NCBI RefSeq assembly: GCF_025698545.1
Contig: NC_068569.1
Coordinates: forward strand, 11,222,001-11,286,000
DNA: 64,000 nucleotides
DNA from: Gossypium raimondii
Lineage: Eukaryota; Streptophyta; Magnoliopsida; Malvales; Malvaceae
Reading direction: 5' to 3'
Shown: piece by piece, positions 45,989 to 59,167 of the stretch
Layout of the letters: every line of letters starts with the position of its first letter
Position numbering within the stretch: the first letter of the stretch is position 1
Position numbers and translations under genes: made by a program
The notes under the pieces: model-generated
What the model was told of the DNA's origin: nothing
Database searches by the model: none
The model's input: only the letters and a program-made list of their open reading frames with translations

Positions 45989-46928
45989 GATTAAAGCCTT
46001 CCCCTTGGCTTCATGAATCACGCAGTTCCCGTCTTTAAATTATATCGCCTTTGTCTCTGTTTGATGTATGAAAATGACTAAACTATATATATATATGTGT
46101 GTGCGTGATAGCAAGGGGTAGACCATAATTTTCAAATGAGATGCATAATAATAATAATAATATCTGTTTGCATTTTGGTGAGTTTGATAAAGAAAAAGAT
46201 ACTACAGCATACATATTAATAGGTTTTTCCTTTTAGATTTAAACTTCAAATTGAAATAAATGGGTAAATTGTTTTTATGGACTCTGATAAATTAGAACAT
46301 ATTCTTCCAAGGAATTCACATTAAAATGAATTAAAACCCCAGGAAAACATCATTAGATTGCAGTGAACAAAAAAATTCACATTTAGCCCACTGTGTGAAC
46401 AATCATGGTTTTGCATCTTTACGAATTATGACCTACTCTTAGGTGAAAAAAGAAGAAGGGGGAAATAATTTTAAAAAAATAAAATGCCAGCTCCAAATTT
46501 TGACTAATAAAAGTAATGAATATTTTGAAGGCAGTCATGTTTATATATTGACTTTTTTATTTTTTGGCCATGTTATTGAAAGCGAGACAAAAGGGGTATT
46601 TTAAATTAAAATAATATTCCGTATTTAAGGGGTTTTCAAAAGTAAACTCATAATTTATTTATTTTTTAAAATGGATGAAATATGGCCATTCCCGTCCAAA
46701 TACACTTGCTCTGGATACCTCAAAGAAAATTTACATCTTCTGCTTTTACATTTAGCAACTCTAGCAGCTAGTTTGTTAGCAACAAATGATGAGTAGAGAG
46801 AAATTGCCAATTTTCATCTATAATACTAGTAAGCCACCAACCAACTCTGCACACAACTATAATTTCGACCATCCCTTAGCCATCAAGCGAGGTACCATAG
46901 TTGATGAAATCTAGGGGTCTTTGCCATA
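45989..46928. other. Upstream flank of GDSL lipase C
   Basis: Presumed promoter. (AT)n/(GT)n run at about 46085-46105 and an (AAT)n run near 46146-46162. No gene seen. Confidence 0.45.
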
Positions 46929-46933
46929 TAATA

Positions 46934-47319
46934 TGTTAGAATTAAGATACCTGAATTCTTATTTAAATAAAATACAATGGTAAAATAAAATAAAAGTAAA
47001 ATTCCTATAAAACTACACTTCTTTTATTTTATTTTAGAATAAAGTATTTTAAACCTTATTAAACTTCATCTATTTGATATTGATTAGAATAAGGTGTTTC
47101 AATCTTACTACACTCCTATTAAAATATGGTTTTACAAGCCTATAAATAGACATAATCTACTCCTCTTGTAATCATTCGAATTTGACATAGTGAATTTCTT
47201 CTCCTCTGCCCGTGGTTTTTTTTCTGAAAAGGTTTCCACGTAAAAATCTATGTGTTCTTTATTTTTATTTCTCTTTTTTCTTTGCAAGATATTGTCATTA
47301 CTGACATTCTATTTTTACA
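46934..47319 (+). repeat. 5' LTR of the copia element (386 bp)
   Basis: Begins TGTTAGAATTAAG and ends TATTTTTACA. The CCTATAAATAG at about 47139-47149 is its likely TATA box. Confidence 0.85.
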
Positions 47320-50300
47320 AATTGGTATGAGAGCTTCCGGGTTGTTCATCTCGATCACGGTAATGGTGTCTTTGAAGTATGAAATTCTGCTATTGGATCG
47401 CAACACCAGATTTGCGTTGTGGCAGATTAAGATACAAGTAGTTCTTGCGCAGATGGATCTGGAGGATGCCCTGCTAGGGATAGATAAGATGCCTTCGACA
47501 TTAACGGATGAAGAGAAGAAGCGTAAAGATCGAAAGGCGTTAACACAATTACATCTACATTTGTCTAAAGAAATTTTGTAGGATGTGATGAAGGAAAAGA
47601 CCGCCGCTGCATTATGGAAGAGGCTGGAACAAATATGTATGTCAAAAACTTGTAACTTCTACAAGAAGAAATGGCACATTAAATCTGATTGTTATAAGCT
47701 ACATAACAAGATCAAAAGGGAGGTTGGAATCAAAAGGGAAAAAGAACCAGAAATTTCCGGTGAAGCTGATGTTGTAGAAGACTACAGCGATGGTGGACTT
47801 CTAGTCGCTTCTATCAACAATTCTAAAGTGAGCAGTGAGTGGATAGTTTAATCGAGCTGCACATTCCAAATGAGTCCCAATCGGGATTGGTTTACAACTT
47901 ACGAAACAGTGTCTGAAGGTGTTGTTTTGATGGGAAATAATGCTTTGTGTAAAATTGCAGGTATTGGAACGATTAAAGTTAATATATTTGACGGAGTTGT
48001 CAGAACATTTAGTGACGTGCTACATGTTCTAGAATTGAAGAGAAATTTAATTTCGTTGAGTACTCTTGATTCAAAATGGTACAGATACACAATTGAAAGT
48101 GGGGTTTTGAAGATTTCTAAATGTTCCCTCGTTTTGATGAAAGGGCAGAGAAAGTTTGCCAAGTTATATGTTTTGCAGGGTTCTACTATTACTGGTGATG
48201 CAGCTGCCGCTTCCTCTTCCTTGTCAGATGATAATATTACTAAACTTTGGCATATGCGCCTAGGGCATATGAGTGAGAATGACATGGCAGAATTAAGCAA
48301 AAGAGGACTTCTTGATGGGCAAGGAATTTGCAAGCTAAAGTTTTGTAAGCACTATGTTTTTGGAAAGCAAAAGAGAGTTCGATTCACTAGAGAAATCCAT
48401 AACACGAAGGGAACGTTGGAGTATATTCATTCTGATCTGTGGGGGCCATCTAGAGTGCCTTCGAGAGGTGGAGCTAATTATATGCTAACTTTTATTAATG
48501 ATTTTTCCAGAAAAGTTTGGGCATTCTTCCTGAAGCAGAAAAGTGATGTGTTTTCCGCATTTAAGTCTCGAAAAACTATGATTGAAAAATATAGGGGAAA
48601 ACAAATCAAATATCTTCGCACAGACAATGGCTTAGAGTTCTGTTTTGATGAGTTTAATAAATTGTGCAAGTTAGAGGGATCGTAAGACACTTGACAGTTC
48701 GTCATACTCCACAGCAAAACGGCGTTGCAGAACGAATGAACAGAACGATCATGGAGAAGGTTCAATGTATGTTGTCATATGCCAATTTACCAAAGTCGTT
48801 TTGGGCCGAAATAGCCTCTACTGAATATTTTTTGATCAACCGATCTCCATCCGTTGCCATTGAGAAAAAGACTCCATAAGAGGTACGGTCTGGTAATCCT
48901 GCTGACTATTCTAATTTAAAGATCTTTAGGTGTCCTACGTATGCTCATGTTGATAATGAAAAATTGGAACCGAGATCCATTAAATGTGTTTTTCTTGGTT
49001 ATAAAGCTGGTGTAAAAGGGAATAAGTTATGGTGTCTTGAAAATAGAAAAGTTGTGATTAGTAGAGATGTTGTTTTTGATGAAACTGCTATGCTACCTAA
49101 CTTATCTCTTAAATACTCTTCCAATAAATAAAATCAAAAGCAGGTGGAGTATCAGATTAATCTAGAATCTACAACAGAGTCGACTCCTCAAGCTAGTACA
49201 AAAATTCAGAATAAAGTTGCTTCTTTACCACAATACTCCATCGCTAAAGACAGAAATAAAAGAGAAATTAAACCTCCAAAGAAGTATACCGAGGCTGATC
49301 TAATTGCTTATGCTTTAATTGTGGCTGAAGATATAGATACAAACCAAGAGCCATCTAATTATTTTAAGACGGTTAGCTGTGAAGACTCGGAAAAGTGGAT
49401 GTTTGCTATGCAAGAGGAGATGGAATCACTCCACAAAAACAGAACATGGGATCTTGTGAAACTTCCTAAAGGTAAAAAGGTTGTTAGTTGTAAATGAGTG
49501 TTTAAAAAGAAAAAAGAGACTCTAGTAGTTGAAGAACCTAGATATAAAGCAATACTTGTTGCAAAGCATTACAGTCAAATTCCAGGAGTGGACTTCACAG
49601 ATGTGATCTCGCTAGTTGTGAAGCATAGTTCGATTCGAGCTTTGTTTTGTATTGTGGCCATGCATGATTTGGAGCTTGAGCAGTTAGATGTAAAAACTAT
49701 ATTTTTGCATGAAGAACTTGAGGAGGATATTTATATGCAACAACCAAAGGGTTTTACAGTTTCAGAAAAAGAGGACTATGTTTGTACTCTTTTAGCAGCC
49801 TATTTCAGACTTTCATCAACTTTGTCTCCACTATCAGATGATGAGATTGAGTATATGTCACATGTTTCATACTCTAGTGCAGTGGGATCTCTCATGTATG
49901 CTATGGTTTGTTCACGTCTAGATTTATCATATACAGTCAGTGTAGTTAGTAAATACATGGTGAATCCTGGTAAATAATATTAGGCAGTTCAGTGAATTTT
50001 AAGATACTTATGAGGTACTACTGATGTTTGCTTACAGTTTGGAAGAACTATAGATGGAGTCATTGGGTATATTGATGCTAATTTTGCTGGAGACCTTAAT
50101 AGAAGAAGATCTCTCACAGGTCATGTCTTTACAATCAGAGGTTATACAATCAGTTGGAAAGCCACTTTGTAAACTACAGTCGCTTTGTCTACCACTGAAG
50201 TTGAGTACATGGGGATTACTAAGGCTTGTAAAAAAGCTATTTGGTTAAAGGGACTCTTTAGTGAACTCAATGAAGACCTTCAAATCAATACAATATTTTG

Positions 50301-50622
50301 TGACAGTCAGAGTGTCATCTTCCTTACAAAAGATTAAATGTTTCATGAGAGAACAAAACACATTGATATTCGGTATCATTTTGTTCGTGATATTATTGCT
50401 CGTGGTGATATTGTTGTGAGCAAAATTAGTACTTATGAAAATCCTCCAGATATGATGACTAAGTCACTTCCTATAACCAAGTTTGAGCATTGCTTAGACT
50501 TGATTGGTGTTCATTGTTAAAGTTAAACCCTTAAGGGGTTTTATGAAAGAGGTGGAGAACTTGTTCGTTGAGAGTTCGCGACGAAGAACTTGTTCATTGA
50601 GAATTCGTGCCAAGGTGGAGAT

Positions 50623-51133
50623 TATTAGAATTAAGTGACTTGAATCCTTATTTAAATAAAATATAGTGGTAAAATAAAATAAAAGTAAAATCCCTATAGA
50701 ACTAGACTTCTTTTATTTTATTTTAGAATAAAGTTTTTTAAACCTTATTAAACTCCATCTATTTGATATTGATTAGAATAAGGTGTTTCAATCTTACTAC
50801 ACTCCTATTAGAATATGATTTTACAAGCCTATAAATAAACATAATCTACTCCTCTTGTAATCATTCGAATTTGACGTAGTGAACTTTCTTCTCCTCTGTC
50901 CGTGGTTTTTATGTGGAAACTCTTTCGGGGAAAAAACCACGGACGGAGGAGAAGAAAGTTCACTACGTCAAATTCGAATGATTACAAGAGGAGTAGATTA
51001 TGTCTATTTATAGGCTTGTAAAATCATATTCTAATTCCCCGAAAGAGTTTCCACATAAAAACCTGTGTGTTCTTTATTTTTATTTCTCTTTTTATTTGCA
51101 ATATATTTTCATTATCGACGTTCTATTTTTACA
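50623..51133 (+). repeat. 3' LTR of the copia element (511 bp), with inverted duplication
   Basis: Matches the 5' LTR but is exactly 125 bp longer (386 + 125 = 511). The extra 125 bp, 50911-51035, is an inverted copy of the adjacent LTR sequence (50807-50910 joined to 51036-51056), differing at about two positions by eye. Confidence 0.88.
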
Positions 51134-51138
51134 CAATA

Positions 51139-53424
51139 TTTGCTCAATTCCATCTACCTCAAAAGATTCTGAGTAAAATCCACTTGTAAAACGAATGTTT
51201 AAGTCATTCTTTGTTCATTGACACTAACCATTGAAAGTTAAAACCTTTCCCTCCCCCCTCTCATTTCTCTTATTACTCCCTTCAACCCTCAAGTTCATGA
51301 ATCACTACATCTTCATCATCAATTCAAATGGTTTTGCCTCCTCTTGTTTTCATGTTCCAACCCCATGAATTTCCTCTGATCTTCTCTCCACCACTACCCG
51401 TTTGTTAATAACATTCTGTCCAAAGTTCATTAATGGTTGAAGAGTACGTGTAATATCCATGGGAATGTTGTTGACCATTTCATACCCAAAAAGAGGAGTA
51501 CCATGAGTTGAAATTCGACTCCATGAGGTGCCAAATATTATCTAATGTAATGAGAGTAGTTCATAATCTCAATAGTATATGGTTTTTATATTATCGAGTT
51601 GGTGTTAACCTGTGACCCTATATGGATAAAGATCTTCATTTTTTAGGAGGGTTCTTGGGGATGTACATAAGAGTGCCTACGGAGAAAGATGGTAACTCCA
51701 TAACTTACAAACAAGTTCTATCTGTAGAACCTACTGGTAAAGCAACAACAGGCACTAGTGAGTAGTGATGAGGGTTTAATAAAGCATGCTTTAGAAGTTA
51801 ATAAAATCTAGTCTAAGGCCAAGATCCTGTAATGCAATTGTCGACGATGAAATGCTAAATAAGTAGTGGTATAGGCCACTATTTTATCTGATGATATGGA
51901 AAAGGATACTCTATTTACTACCATGGTAGTTTGAAGGCTCTAATAATGGAGTTATGGATCTTGGAAAGCATTATAAATACCTCGAGCTCCCTCATAATAT
52001 TCATAAAATGGTAGTTGTTGATCTAGACACAAGTTTTAAGAAACAACTTAGAGTTGATGACATGTGTGATAAGAACAGAAATAACTTAGGTTTTATAATA
52101 GATCAGAGGTTTAGTGAAGCATTTTTGAGTTTGAAGTGGAGAGCCTTGATGTAATGAACTGATATAAGACGTCTTTAATTGATAATATGATTGGTCAATT
52201 TAAATTTGTGTATACATGACAAACAATTGAGATCAAAGAGAAAAGGTTAGATACAATAGACATCGAAAATGGATTGTAAAATAGACATGAATGATATAAA
52301 AAATGAATATTAAAAATAAAGATTCACTAATAAATCTTAAAAATTTTGCAAAAGGAAAAAATAGAAGAGGAAGGTTCCCTAGGGGATGGCAATTAAAAAT
52401 ATAAGCACCTCAAAATTGGTGTCAGCATATTATTAATTTAAGTAAATGATTTTCTTTTAATAAATTTTGAGTAACTTCCATTTAAAGTGAATACTTTTTT
52501 CTTTTATATTTTCTCTCTTAAACCCTAAGTCAAATTGGAATAATATGTTGGCATCAATTATTCGGATTAATATGTGTAATATTTGGTCTTGATTTAAATA
52601 GAACGGTAATTAAAGTTTTTGTCGGACATATTTAATACTGATTCATATCGTATTATCTCATCTCTTATCATTAATATTGTATAAAAAATATGTAATTTTC
52701 GAAAATTCCAAATAATATATTGAATAAAAACCTCAATTACATTTTAGAATATATATATATATATAAATATATATATATAATTTTCAAATACCAAATAATG
52801 TAGTCAAAATTTAAATTTATTTAGAATGTTTTCCTTTTTCAGTTATAGTGGAATTTAAGAGATGGGTTCTATTTTTATTATTAGATTTAATACATTATTT
52901 GGCACATGAGTTTGATACTTTTTTTAAATCTTGTATATGTGTTTATTTTTAGTCCAATGTGGCACTTGTATTTAACAAAAAGTTATATGTTTTGGTATCT
53001 GAAATTAAGAGTACTAACTTTTTAATGTTTAATTCAAGTTTTATAATTATTTTAATAAAATTCATAATTAACTAATAATATTAGCAATTAAATTTTATAA
53101 AATCAACATTAAAACTCAATTAAATCACATCCATGGAGTTATATTTGATAAATTAAATATAAAATTAAACAAATTTACCATTAACACTAAATTTATTCTA
53201 AATTAATTGTGTGCGAAATCATGCGATCTTAATTATACAAACCTCCTTAAAATTAATGCCAAACTCTTTAAATGACTTTCAACACAACTTTTTATTCCTT
53301 CATTCTGCCCAACATCGTTCTTGGCTTAATATAATATTATACACATCCTCATATTGTCTAAAGCTTCTATACATTCAGGGGGAAAAAAAAGAAACTTCCT
53401 TATCAAGTAAACTGCCGATTTCTT
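51139..53424. other. Intergenic, unclassified and AT-rich
   Basis: No gene recognised. 51400-52150 has mixed composition with short open stretches (for example 51954-52154) that I cannot place and that may be decayed repeat. 52740-52785 is an (AT)n tract. 52880-53060 carries 'TTTGGTATCTGAAATTAAG'-type words also found in the foldback element at 12.1-12.7 kb. Confidence 0.4.
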
Positions 53425-54385
53425 TTATACATAGATAGCCAAAGCACATTTCTTGAGAAAGGAGTTGGAATCATTTGAAAAAGGTGCCTGCAAAGTCGAG
53501 AATTTTGTTTTACAAAATAGCATCCAAGAGAGCTTGTGGTTAATGAAGGGAAACTGGGTAATTAATTTTATATCTGAAGCAACACTTACAAGTAGATCTT
53601 TAGGTGGTTTCTTGATGTAAGCTTCGTTTAAGAAGGCCAATTCCTTATACTCGAAACTTATGTCACAATCCAAGGCCACCTGTAACATGATAATGCATAA
53701 TCACTACGTCAGAAAAAAAAGATTTAGGGTTCGCAAATTTAAGTTTCATCTCATTTGAATGACTTGAGAAACAAGAAATTCATAAGGTAAAATGATCATC
53801 CAAGGTGAAAGATTTACAAGTACAAACCTTGATCTTTGGCAGGGTTGTCTGTGTAAAATGGAGGTTCACTCTAATGTCACCTGATAGTTTCATTGGAACA
53901 ATGTTGTGCCCCTGCTGGTCTTGCAACCAAGCCCCGCCCAGAATTTGGGTAACATTCACACAAGGAATCAAAACCCTTGCTGTCAAACTGACATTGTTAC
54001 TATGAGCGGGTTGAAAGAACCCGGGAACTCGGATAACCGCCATCGGAAGTCCTTCCGAGTAGAGTTGAAGCCTTGAAGGGCTGTATCTGAGGCCAATTTT
54101 GTTAGGATTGCTAGCATTTAGAACCATGGATGCAACAGCCGAGACAAACAGGGTTGTGTTGGAATAAACGTTCAACTGGTACGCATCTAATCTTACAGTT
54201 TGGATCGAAAACACCGGCTTTTGAGGCTTCAAAACGAATACGACAAGCAATCCACCCAAACCTACGGTGGAAACTATGATTAGAAGATATACGGAGAGAA
54301 AGAAACAGCAGCTTCTGAGAAAACGCTCTTGTTTCAATGGTTGGCGGAAATGTAAACAACCTGAATGGTTCATTGGTGCATGCAT
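53425..54385 (-). CDS. LEA_2 family (NDR1/HIN1-like) membrane protein
   Basis: Three exons: 54385-53828, 53679-53590, 53487-53425, 236 aa, GT-AG introns. A short basic cytosolic N-terminus (QPLKQERFLRS) is followed by one transmembrane helix (about 25-51, CCFFLSVYLLIIVSTVGLGG onward) and then a LEA_2 domain (about 60-215) of alternating beta strands with FSIQTVRLDAYQLNV, VLNASNPNKIGLRYSPSRLQ and VNVTQILGG. Several N-x-S/T sites (NTT, NAS, NVS, NVT) fit an extracytosolic domain. The C-terminus is FLKKCALAIYV. Relatives include NHL and LEA-hydroxyproline-rich proteins, some linked to defence and membrane contact. No NDR1-type GPI signal is seen. The small last exon rests on splice wording and family-like ending. 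Confidence 0.88.
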
Positions 54386-55705
54386 GATAAGCCTGCATTT
54401 TTGGACTATGTTAAACTAATGGAACAGTTTAAGTGGTGATTTAACCTTTAGTTTATTGTTGCTGCTTGGAGATTAAGAAGGAATTTGATGTTTTCCTTTT
54501 AACTATAGCATTCTATTATTCCTTTCTTAATGGGATCCCAAAGCCTCGAATAGATTTCAGAGGTAGATTGAATGCAAAGAAATGACTCAAAAATAAAAAT
54601 TCAGACTTAAGTATATCCTTTTATTGAAGTTTCCCTCCCGCATGAACTTAATAATTAGACATGTTGATTCCGTACAGCCTCCATTGTTGAAGTCTAGGGA
54701 GCTGAAATGTAATGACTAAACAATATCCCCATAGGCACTTGAACTAGGCCACGTTTTTTTGTTTGTTTGTTTGTTTAGTGGGTATTGATTGGTATGGGCA
54801 AAAAGGGCCGGGGATGCTGGTGCGTGGTGGTGGTGTGCTACTGGGCTGCTTCTGCAGCCATTGTTATGGAAAATCACGAGACATCTTACAAGCTTACTTT
54901 CATTCTTGTCCTTTTTCACCATGTCCTTCACAAAGTATTCCTGCTATGCAGGCAGGGAAGTGGGGGCTCATCTTCCTAGGGTTGCCACCCCCTATAAACC
55001 CATGATACTGGGACCCAGCTCACCAGCAAAGCTGACCTCACAATGATAGCTAAATTAAATAAACAAAATTTATAGCTAAATCCCTTGACCTTCAGCTACC
55101 CAACAAAATCCCATGACAGATTATTGACCCTATCGTGTCGACACGTTCCATGTAGAGAATAAACTGGCTATGCTCCCCACATGCAAGAGAGATAGAAAGA
55201 GCCGAAGATTGAATAATTTCCCCCTTTTTGCCCAATTTTTCCTGCTTCACGTGGCTATTCTACACGAAATTTCTTACTACTAGATTCCAAATTTAACAAA
55301 GCTCTAAATTTATATGCCATATTTTCGTAGTTTTTTATATACATGTACATATATGTGATGCCAAATCTACAAGGATCGATTTTAATGTACCCGAACGGGA
55401 CTATGGGAGAAACAAATAGCAAGGGTTACACCTTCATCTGCTTTCAGTCTTTCATCCTAAATCACACATGGTCACTGATAGTCACTCAAAATTTAAAGTC
55501 TATACTAAATTGGGTCAAGCATTGTATAGCTGTTTTACTCCATAGCAGATTGACCAATTCCTAAGTACAATAAACAAGAAAAAAAAAAGTAAGATATAAA
55601 TTACTGAAAATTTGTCCAGAAAAATGAAAAGTTGTTAGAGATCAACACAATTGATAAAACCGGCTAACATGCCTTATTTACAAAAACTAGTAAGAGAAAA
55701 TGTTC
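54386..55705. other. Intergenic between the LEA_2 and ERF genes
   Basis: Contains the LEA_2 promoter and the ERF 3' UTR (minus strand). A (GTTT)n run lies at about 54758-54776. A GC-richer patch at 54780-55030 has overlapping open stretches on both strands but no domain, so I do not call a gene. Confidence 0.45.
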
Positions 55706-57920
55706 TCAGAAATGACCACCAGCCACGGCAGGGAAGTCCCCAAAGCTCCAAAGATCCGTTAGAGCTCCACCATACTGACTTGCATCTCCATTGAGTAACG
55801 CATCAAGGGTGGCATCCCAGTTGCCCTCAAGAAATGGGTACTTCATCTGATCGCCCAAAGCCAGTAGCTCATCAGACAAACTCTCTGCTGAATTGTCCTC
55901 AATAGGCATAACATTCTCAGAGCTTGGTTTCAGCTTCTTCTTAGGGTTTGCATCCACCAGAAAATCATCACCCTCCATAGTAGCTTCAAGAGCAGATGAT
56001 ATTTCCGGAGTCTTTGCACCATGTTCTCCCCAGCCGAAGTCAGAACAGTCGAAGGAAGTACTTCCCTGGTCTGAGCTGAAATACAAGGGGGTATTGTCAG
56101 ATTGGCCAAAGGGTTTCAATCCAACATCAACAGCAGCAGGAACAGTGTCCACATAAGCAAATGGATCCATTGGTGCCTTCTCTTCAACGAAACCCATGGT
56201 ATCATAAAAGACCTGCTCTGGTTTGTTCAAGCAATTGAAATTCTGGTTGATATTTGGTTCAACAGGGCTCAAATTTGACATGGGAAGTGGTTTCTCATCA
56301 TTTGTCTTAATCACACGTTTTGGAGAGGTGCGTGGCATCTCATCAGGGAAGTTCACCTTTGCTTTCTTACCCCGAATTCTTCGTGCCTCAGAATCATAAG
56401 CTCTTGCAGCTTCTTCAGCAGTATTGAAAGTTCCTAGCCAGACCCTAACCCCTTTCCTCGGGTCTCGGATCTCAGCAGCCCATTTACCCCATGGACGCTG
56501 TCGAATTCCTCGATATTGGCTCTTCCTCTTTCTTTTTGCAGACTTCTCAGCTTGAGCTTTGAATTCCACAGATTTTACAGAGTTAGAAACTTCACAATTG
56601 AAAACAAAAAGTTTCAAGACTAATACACACATGCATGAACCTTATAATACATGTTATGGTTGATGAAAACAATAAATCATAAGAAAACTTCCACCAGGCA
56701 ACAAAACATAGGAACTTCAAGAGTAAGGACATCATGAGAAAAATATTTTTGAAATTATGATCCACAAAACTATTACTTGAGGTTTGAAACTCAATTTCCT
56801 ACAAATTTTAGGCACAAAAAAATGACTTCAAACGCCAAAAGACAAAAGGGAAGTAGATATCTAAGAACCATACAGATCGGTCAGACTAAAACAATAAGAA
56901 AGAAGCACAGTTTAAATTCCATTTTTAATATAAATTAGAAGTTAATTTCAGTAAAAGGTCCAAAAAACGACTAATGGTTGAAAAACATAAGATTACAGTT
57001 TCCTCTTTTTAACCCCTCGAGGAAAGGTAACAATAATGACCAAAAACAAACAGCACAATGAAAAACGAACTAGATTCCCAAGAACCAAAACATCCAGAAT
57101 TATAAAGGGAATATCATTCTCAACAGAGAAACTTCAAACTCAGCTGGTTTGGGCTTTATGGTAAAAGACACTGTTCTTGCAGATCTTTAATTATTCAAAT
57201 TTCTTTTTTGGCCTCCTTTTTTTTCAAGTTGAATAAACGTTAAGTTGCTAAGATTTATGATCCAACTACTAATAATTTTTTTCTTCCTCATGCCTTTCTG
57301 CTTACAAACAAATCTTAAACAGCAAATGAAAATAATTACTTTCTAAAGCAGATAAAACACAGAAATACAGCAGGAAAAAGGGAAAATCGCATACACATAG
57401 CCAGAGACGAAACCTACCAGCAACTGGAAAAAATCAGTAAAAAAAAAAAAAAGAGCTTTTCAAAAAAATTATAAAATTTTAAGTTTCAACTTTTTTCAAA
57501 AAATATCCTGCAACGAGTAGAATCTAGAAAAAAAATTACAACAAAGCAAAAGGACTTATTTCTTACAAAAGAATTTAAAAAAAATCAAAGGTCAAAAAAA
57601 AGAAGAAGAGATCATTATTGCTGTCATTGCTTACCATGAGAAACAGTAGAAGATGCTTTCTTTGCGGCAGAGAACGCAAAGGGCTTGGCATCAGCCAAAA
57701 CATCATCAACATCATAGTCTTCGATATCGGATTTATCATCCTTGAAGTCTTGAAAGTCGGCCTCGAAGTTATCGGTGAAATCGATCGCCGGCTTCGAGTA
57801 CCTATTACTGGAAGCCTTTTTCGATTGCGATTTTCTCAGATCGGGCCACAAGTAGTCAGCCGTCAGCCGACGCGACCGCACCGGAGCAATAAAATCAGAG
57901 ATTATAGCACCTCCACACAT
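55706..57920 (-). CDS. RAP2-12: Group VII ERF transcription factor (RAP2.12/RAP2.2-like), oxygen-sensing N-degron
   Basis: Two exons, 57920-57635 and 56589-55706, with a 1045-bp intron, 389 aa. The protein starts [10 protein letters not shown], the group VII signature: Met removal exposes Cys2, whose oxidation by plant cysteine oxidases sends the protein to the N-degron pathway. In low oxygen it is stable and activates hypoxia genes. AP2/ERF DNA-binding domain about 120-177 ([49 protein letters not shown]), preceded by a basic KRKRK likely nuclear signal. C-terminus [13 protein letters not shown] resembles the activation motif of RAP2.12. The exon 2 start at 56589 is the acceptor TTGTGAAG; another in-frame acceptor slightly upstream would add about a dozen residues. 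RAP2.2 versus RAP2.12 is not resolved. Confidence 0.94.
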
Positions 57921-59167
57921 GGCGGCTTGATCAGAGTGAGGGAATTGAAAGTGAGAATTATGTAAAAAGTAGAAGTAGAGGCGATTCCTTTTTTGTTTGT
58001 TTGTTTGGGTTGTTGGGGTAGTGAACTGAAATGGATGCCTTGGTTTCCAATGGTGGGCGATTTATATTTCATGCAGAGGCGTGTATGAGTTGTAACTTTA
58101 CTTTTACGTCCATACTTTTTGTGAAATTTACAAATTTGAGATGAGGAAATTGTACTTTGATCCAAAAATATTAGATTGTAGTTTAATTCTTTAAAAAATT
58201 ACAAATATATAAATTAATATAACAATTTAAGATTAATATATTTATTACCTCAAATATAACCTAAATTCAAACTTTATCCTATTTTTATATTTCATAAAGA
58301 AAATTATAATTTAATTTCAATCTATTCCAAAAATATTTTTTGGTTTTACCCATTATCTGCATCTCGATAACAAGAAAGCCTACGTTATATGAGTGGGAAG
58401 CTATCATGCCACTTACATGGCATACCAAGTCAGACCCACGCGGATACGTGTCCAAGCTTGGGGATAGCTGGCCACATGCCTTACCTATAACTATTGTACC
58501 CTTCACTAAACTTGAACATAATTCTGGGCATGAAATCTCTTGTGAATCTTCTTCTTTTTTACACTTTCTTTTCCTCAACAATAATAATTAGTAAAAGTGA
58601 ATTTTATTTTTGATATATTATAAACTAGAAAACGGGAGTTAAGTTACTCACCAACGATGTAACCAAATAACTCTTAATTTAACATTTTTGTCTTTCGTTA
58701 AATAAAAAAATATTCTTTTTCAATATTTATAAAAACAATATTAATTTAGTTTAGAGATTTTTGTTTAACTATAACTCAAAACTTTGTATTTCCATTCGAA
58801 CAAATCCTTACTCATAACTTCAATCGCCAACTTACAAGTTACAACTAACACTTCAATTATAAGCAGATTGTTTTTTCTTGGAAAGACTACATCGACAATG
58901 GGTGTTGAGCTGTTTGTCTTGTGCCACAAAATTTTACTCTCATTATTAGGTAATGCTTAATAAATTTAGACATTTATAGGTGCCAATCTTATAGCTAACA
59001 AAGTGTATGAATTCGACATTTATAAGAGCAAAGTTTTTGTTTTTTCATATCAAATTTTTATATGTAACAACAAAGTATAAAATTTTTCAACAAATCCTAA
59101 AACTTTTTTTATATTCATGGATGTTTAGATCAAAAAATATATTTTTTATCCAACGTAAATCTAGACA
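57921..59167 (-). promoter_or_regulatory. Upstream region of the group VII ERF gene
   Basis: A TATA-like ATATAAA (minus strand, about 58067-58061) lies about 140 bp before the ATG. An ABRE-type ACGTGTC lies at 58446-58452, roughly 525 bp upstream, next to a GC-richer block. Beyond about 58600 the DNA is AT-rich with no gene. Motif function is inference. Confidence 0.35.

Larger units (their letters stand above)
46929..51138 (+). mobile_element. Ty1/copia LTR retrotransposon, broken
   Basis: 5' LTR 46934-47319, 3' LTR 50623-51133, flanked by an imperfect 5-bp target duplication (TAATA/CAATA). A primer-binding-like site TTGGTATGAGAGC follows the 5' LTR, and a purine tract AAGGTGGAGAT precedes the 3' LTR. 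Parts in copia order: gag-like about 47.33-47.85 kb, with a partial zinc-knuckle-like CNFYKKKWHIKSDCYK; protease/GAG-pre-integrase region about 47.9-48.4 kb (LWHMRLGHMSE); integrase core about 48.4-48.85 kb; reverse transcriptase about 49.4-49.8 kb; RNase H about 50.0-50.5 kb, ending near [19 protein letters not shown]. The coding region is broken in roughly half a dozen or more places, so the element is dead. LTRs differ by about 5-7% by eye outside the inverted duplication, suggesting insertion a few million years ago at usual plant rates. Confidence 0.92.

Noticed and set aside
47899-48765. Open frames on the minus strand within the copia element
   Set aside because: They are antisense shadows of the integrase region.
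54716-55046. Overlapping open frames on both strands in a GC-richer patch
   Set aside because: No domain, mutually overlapping frames and simple repeats; more likely promoter DNA than a gene.
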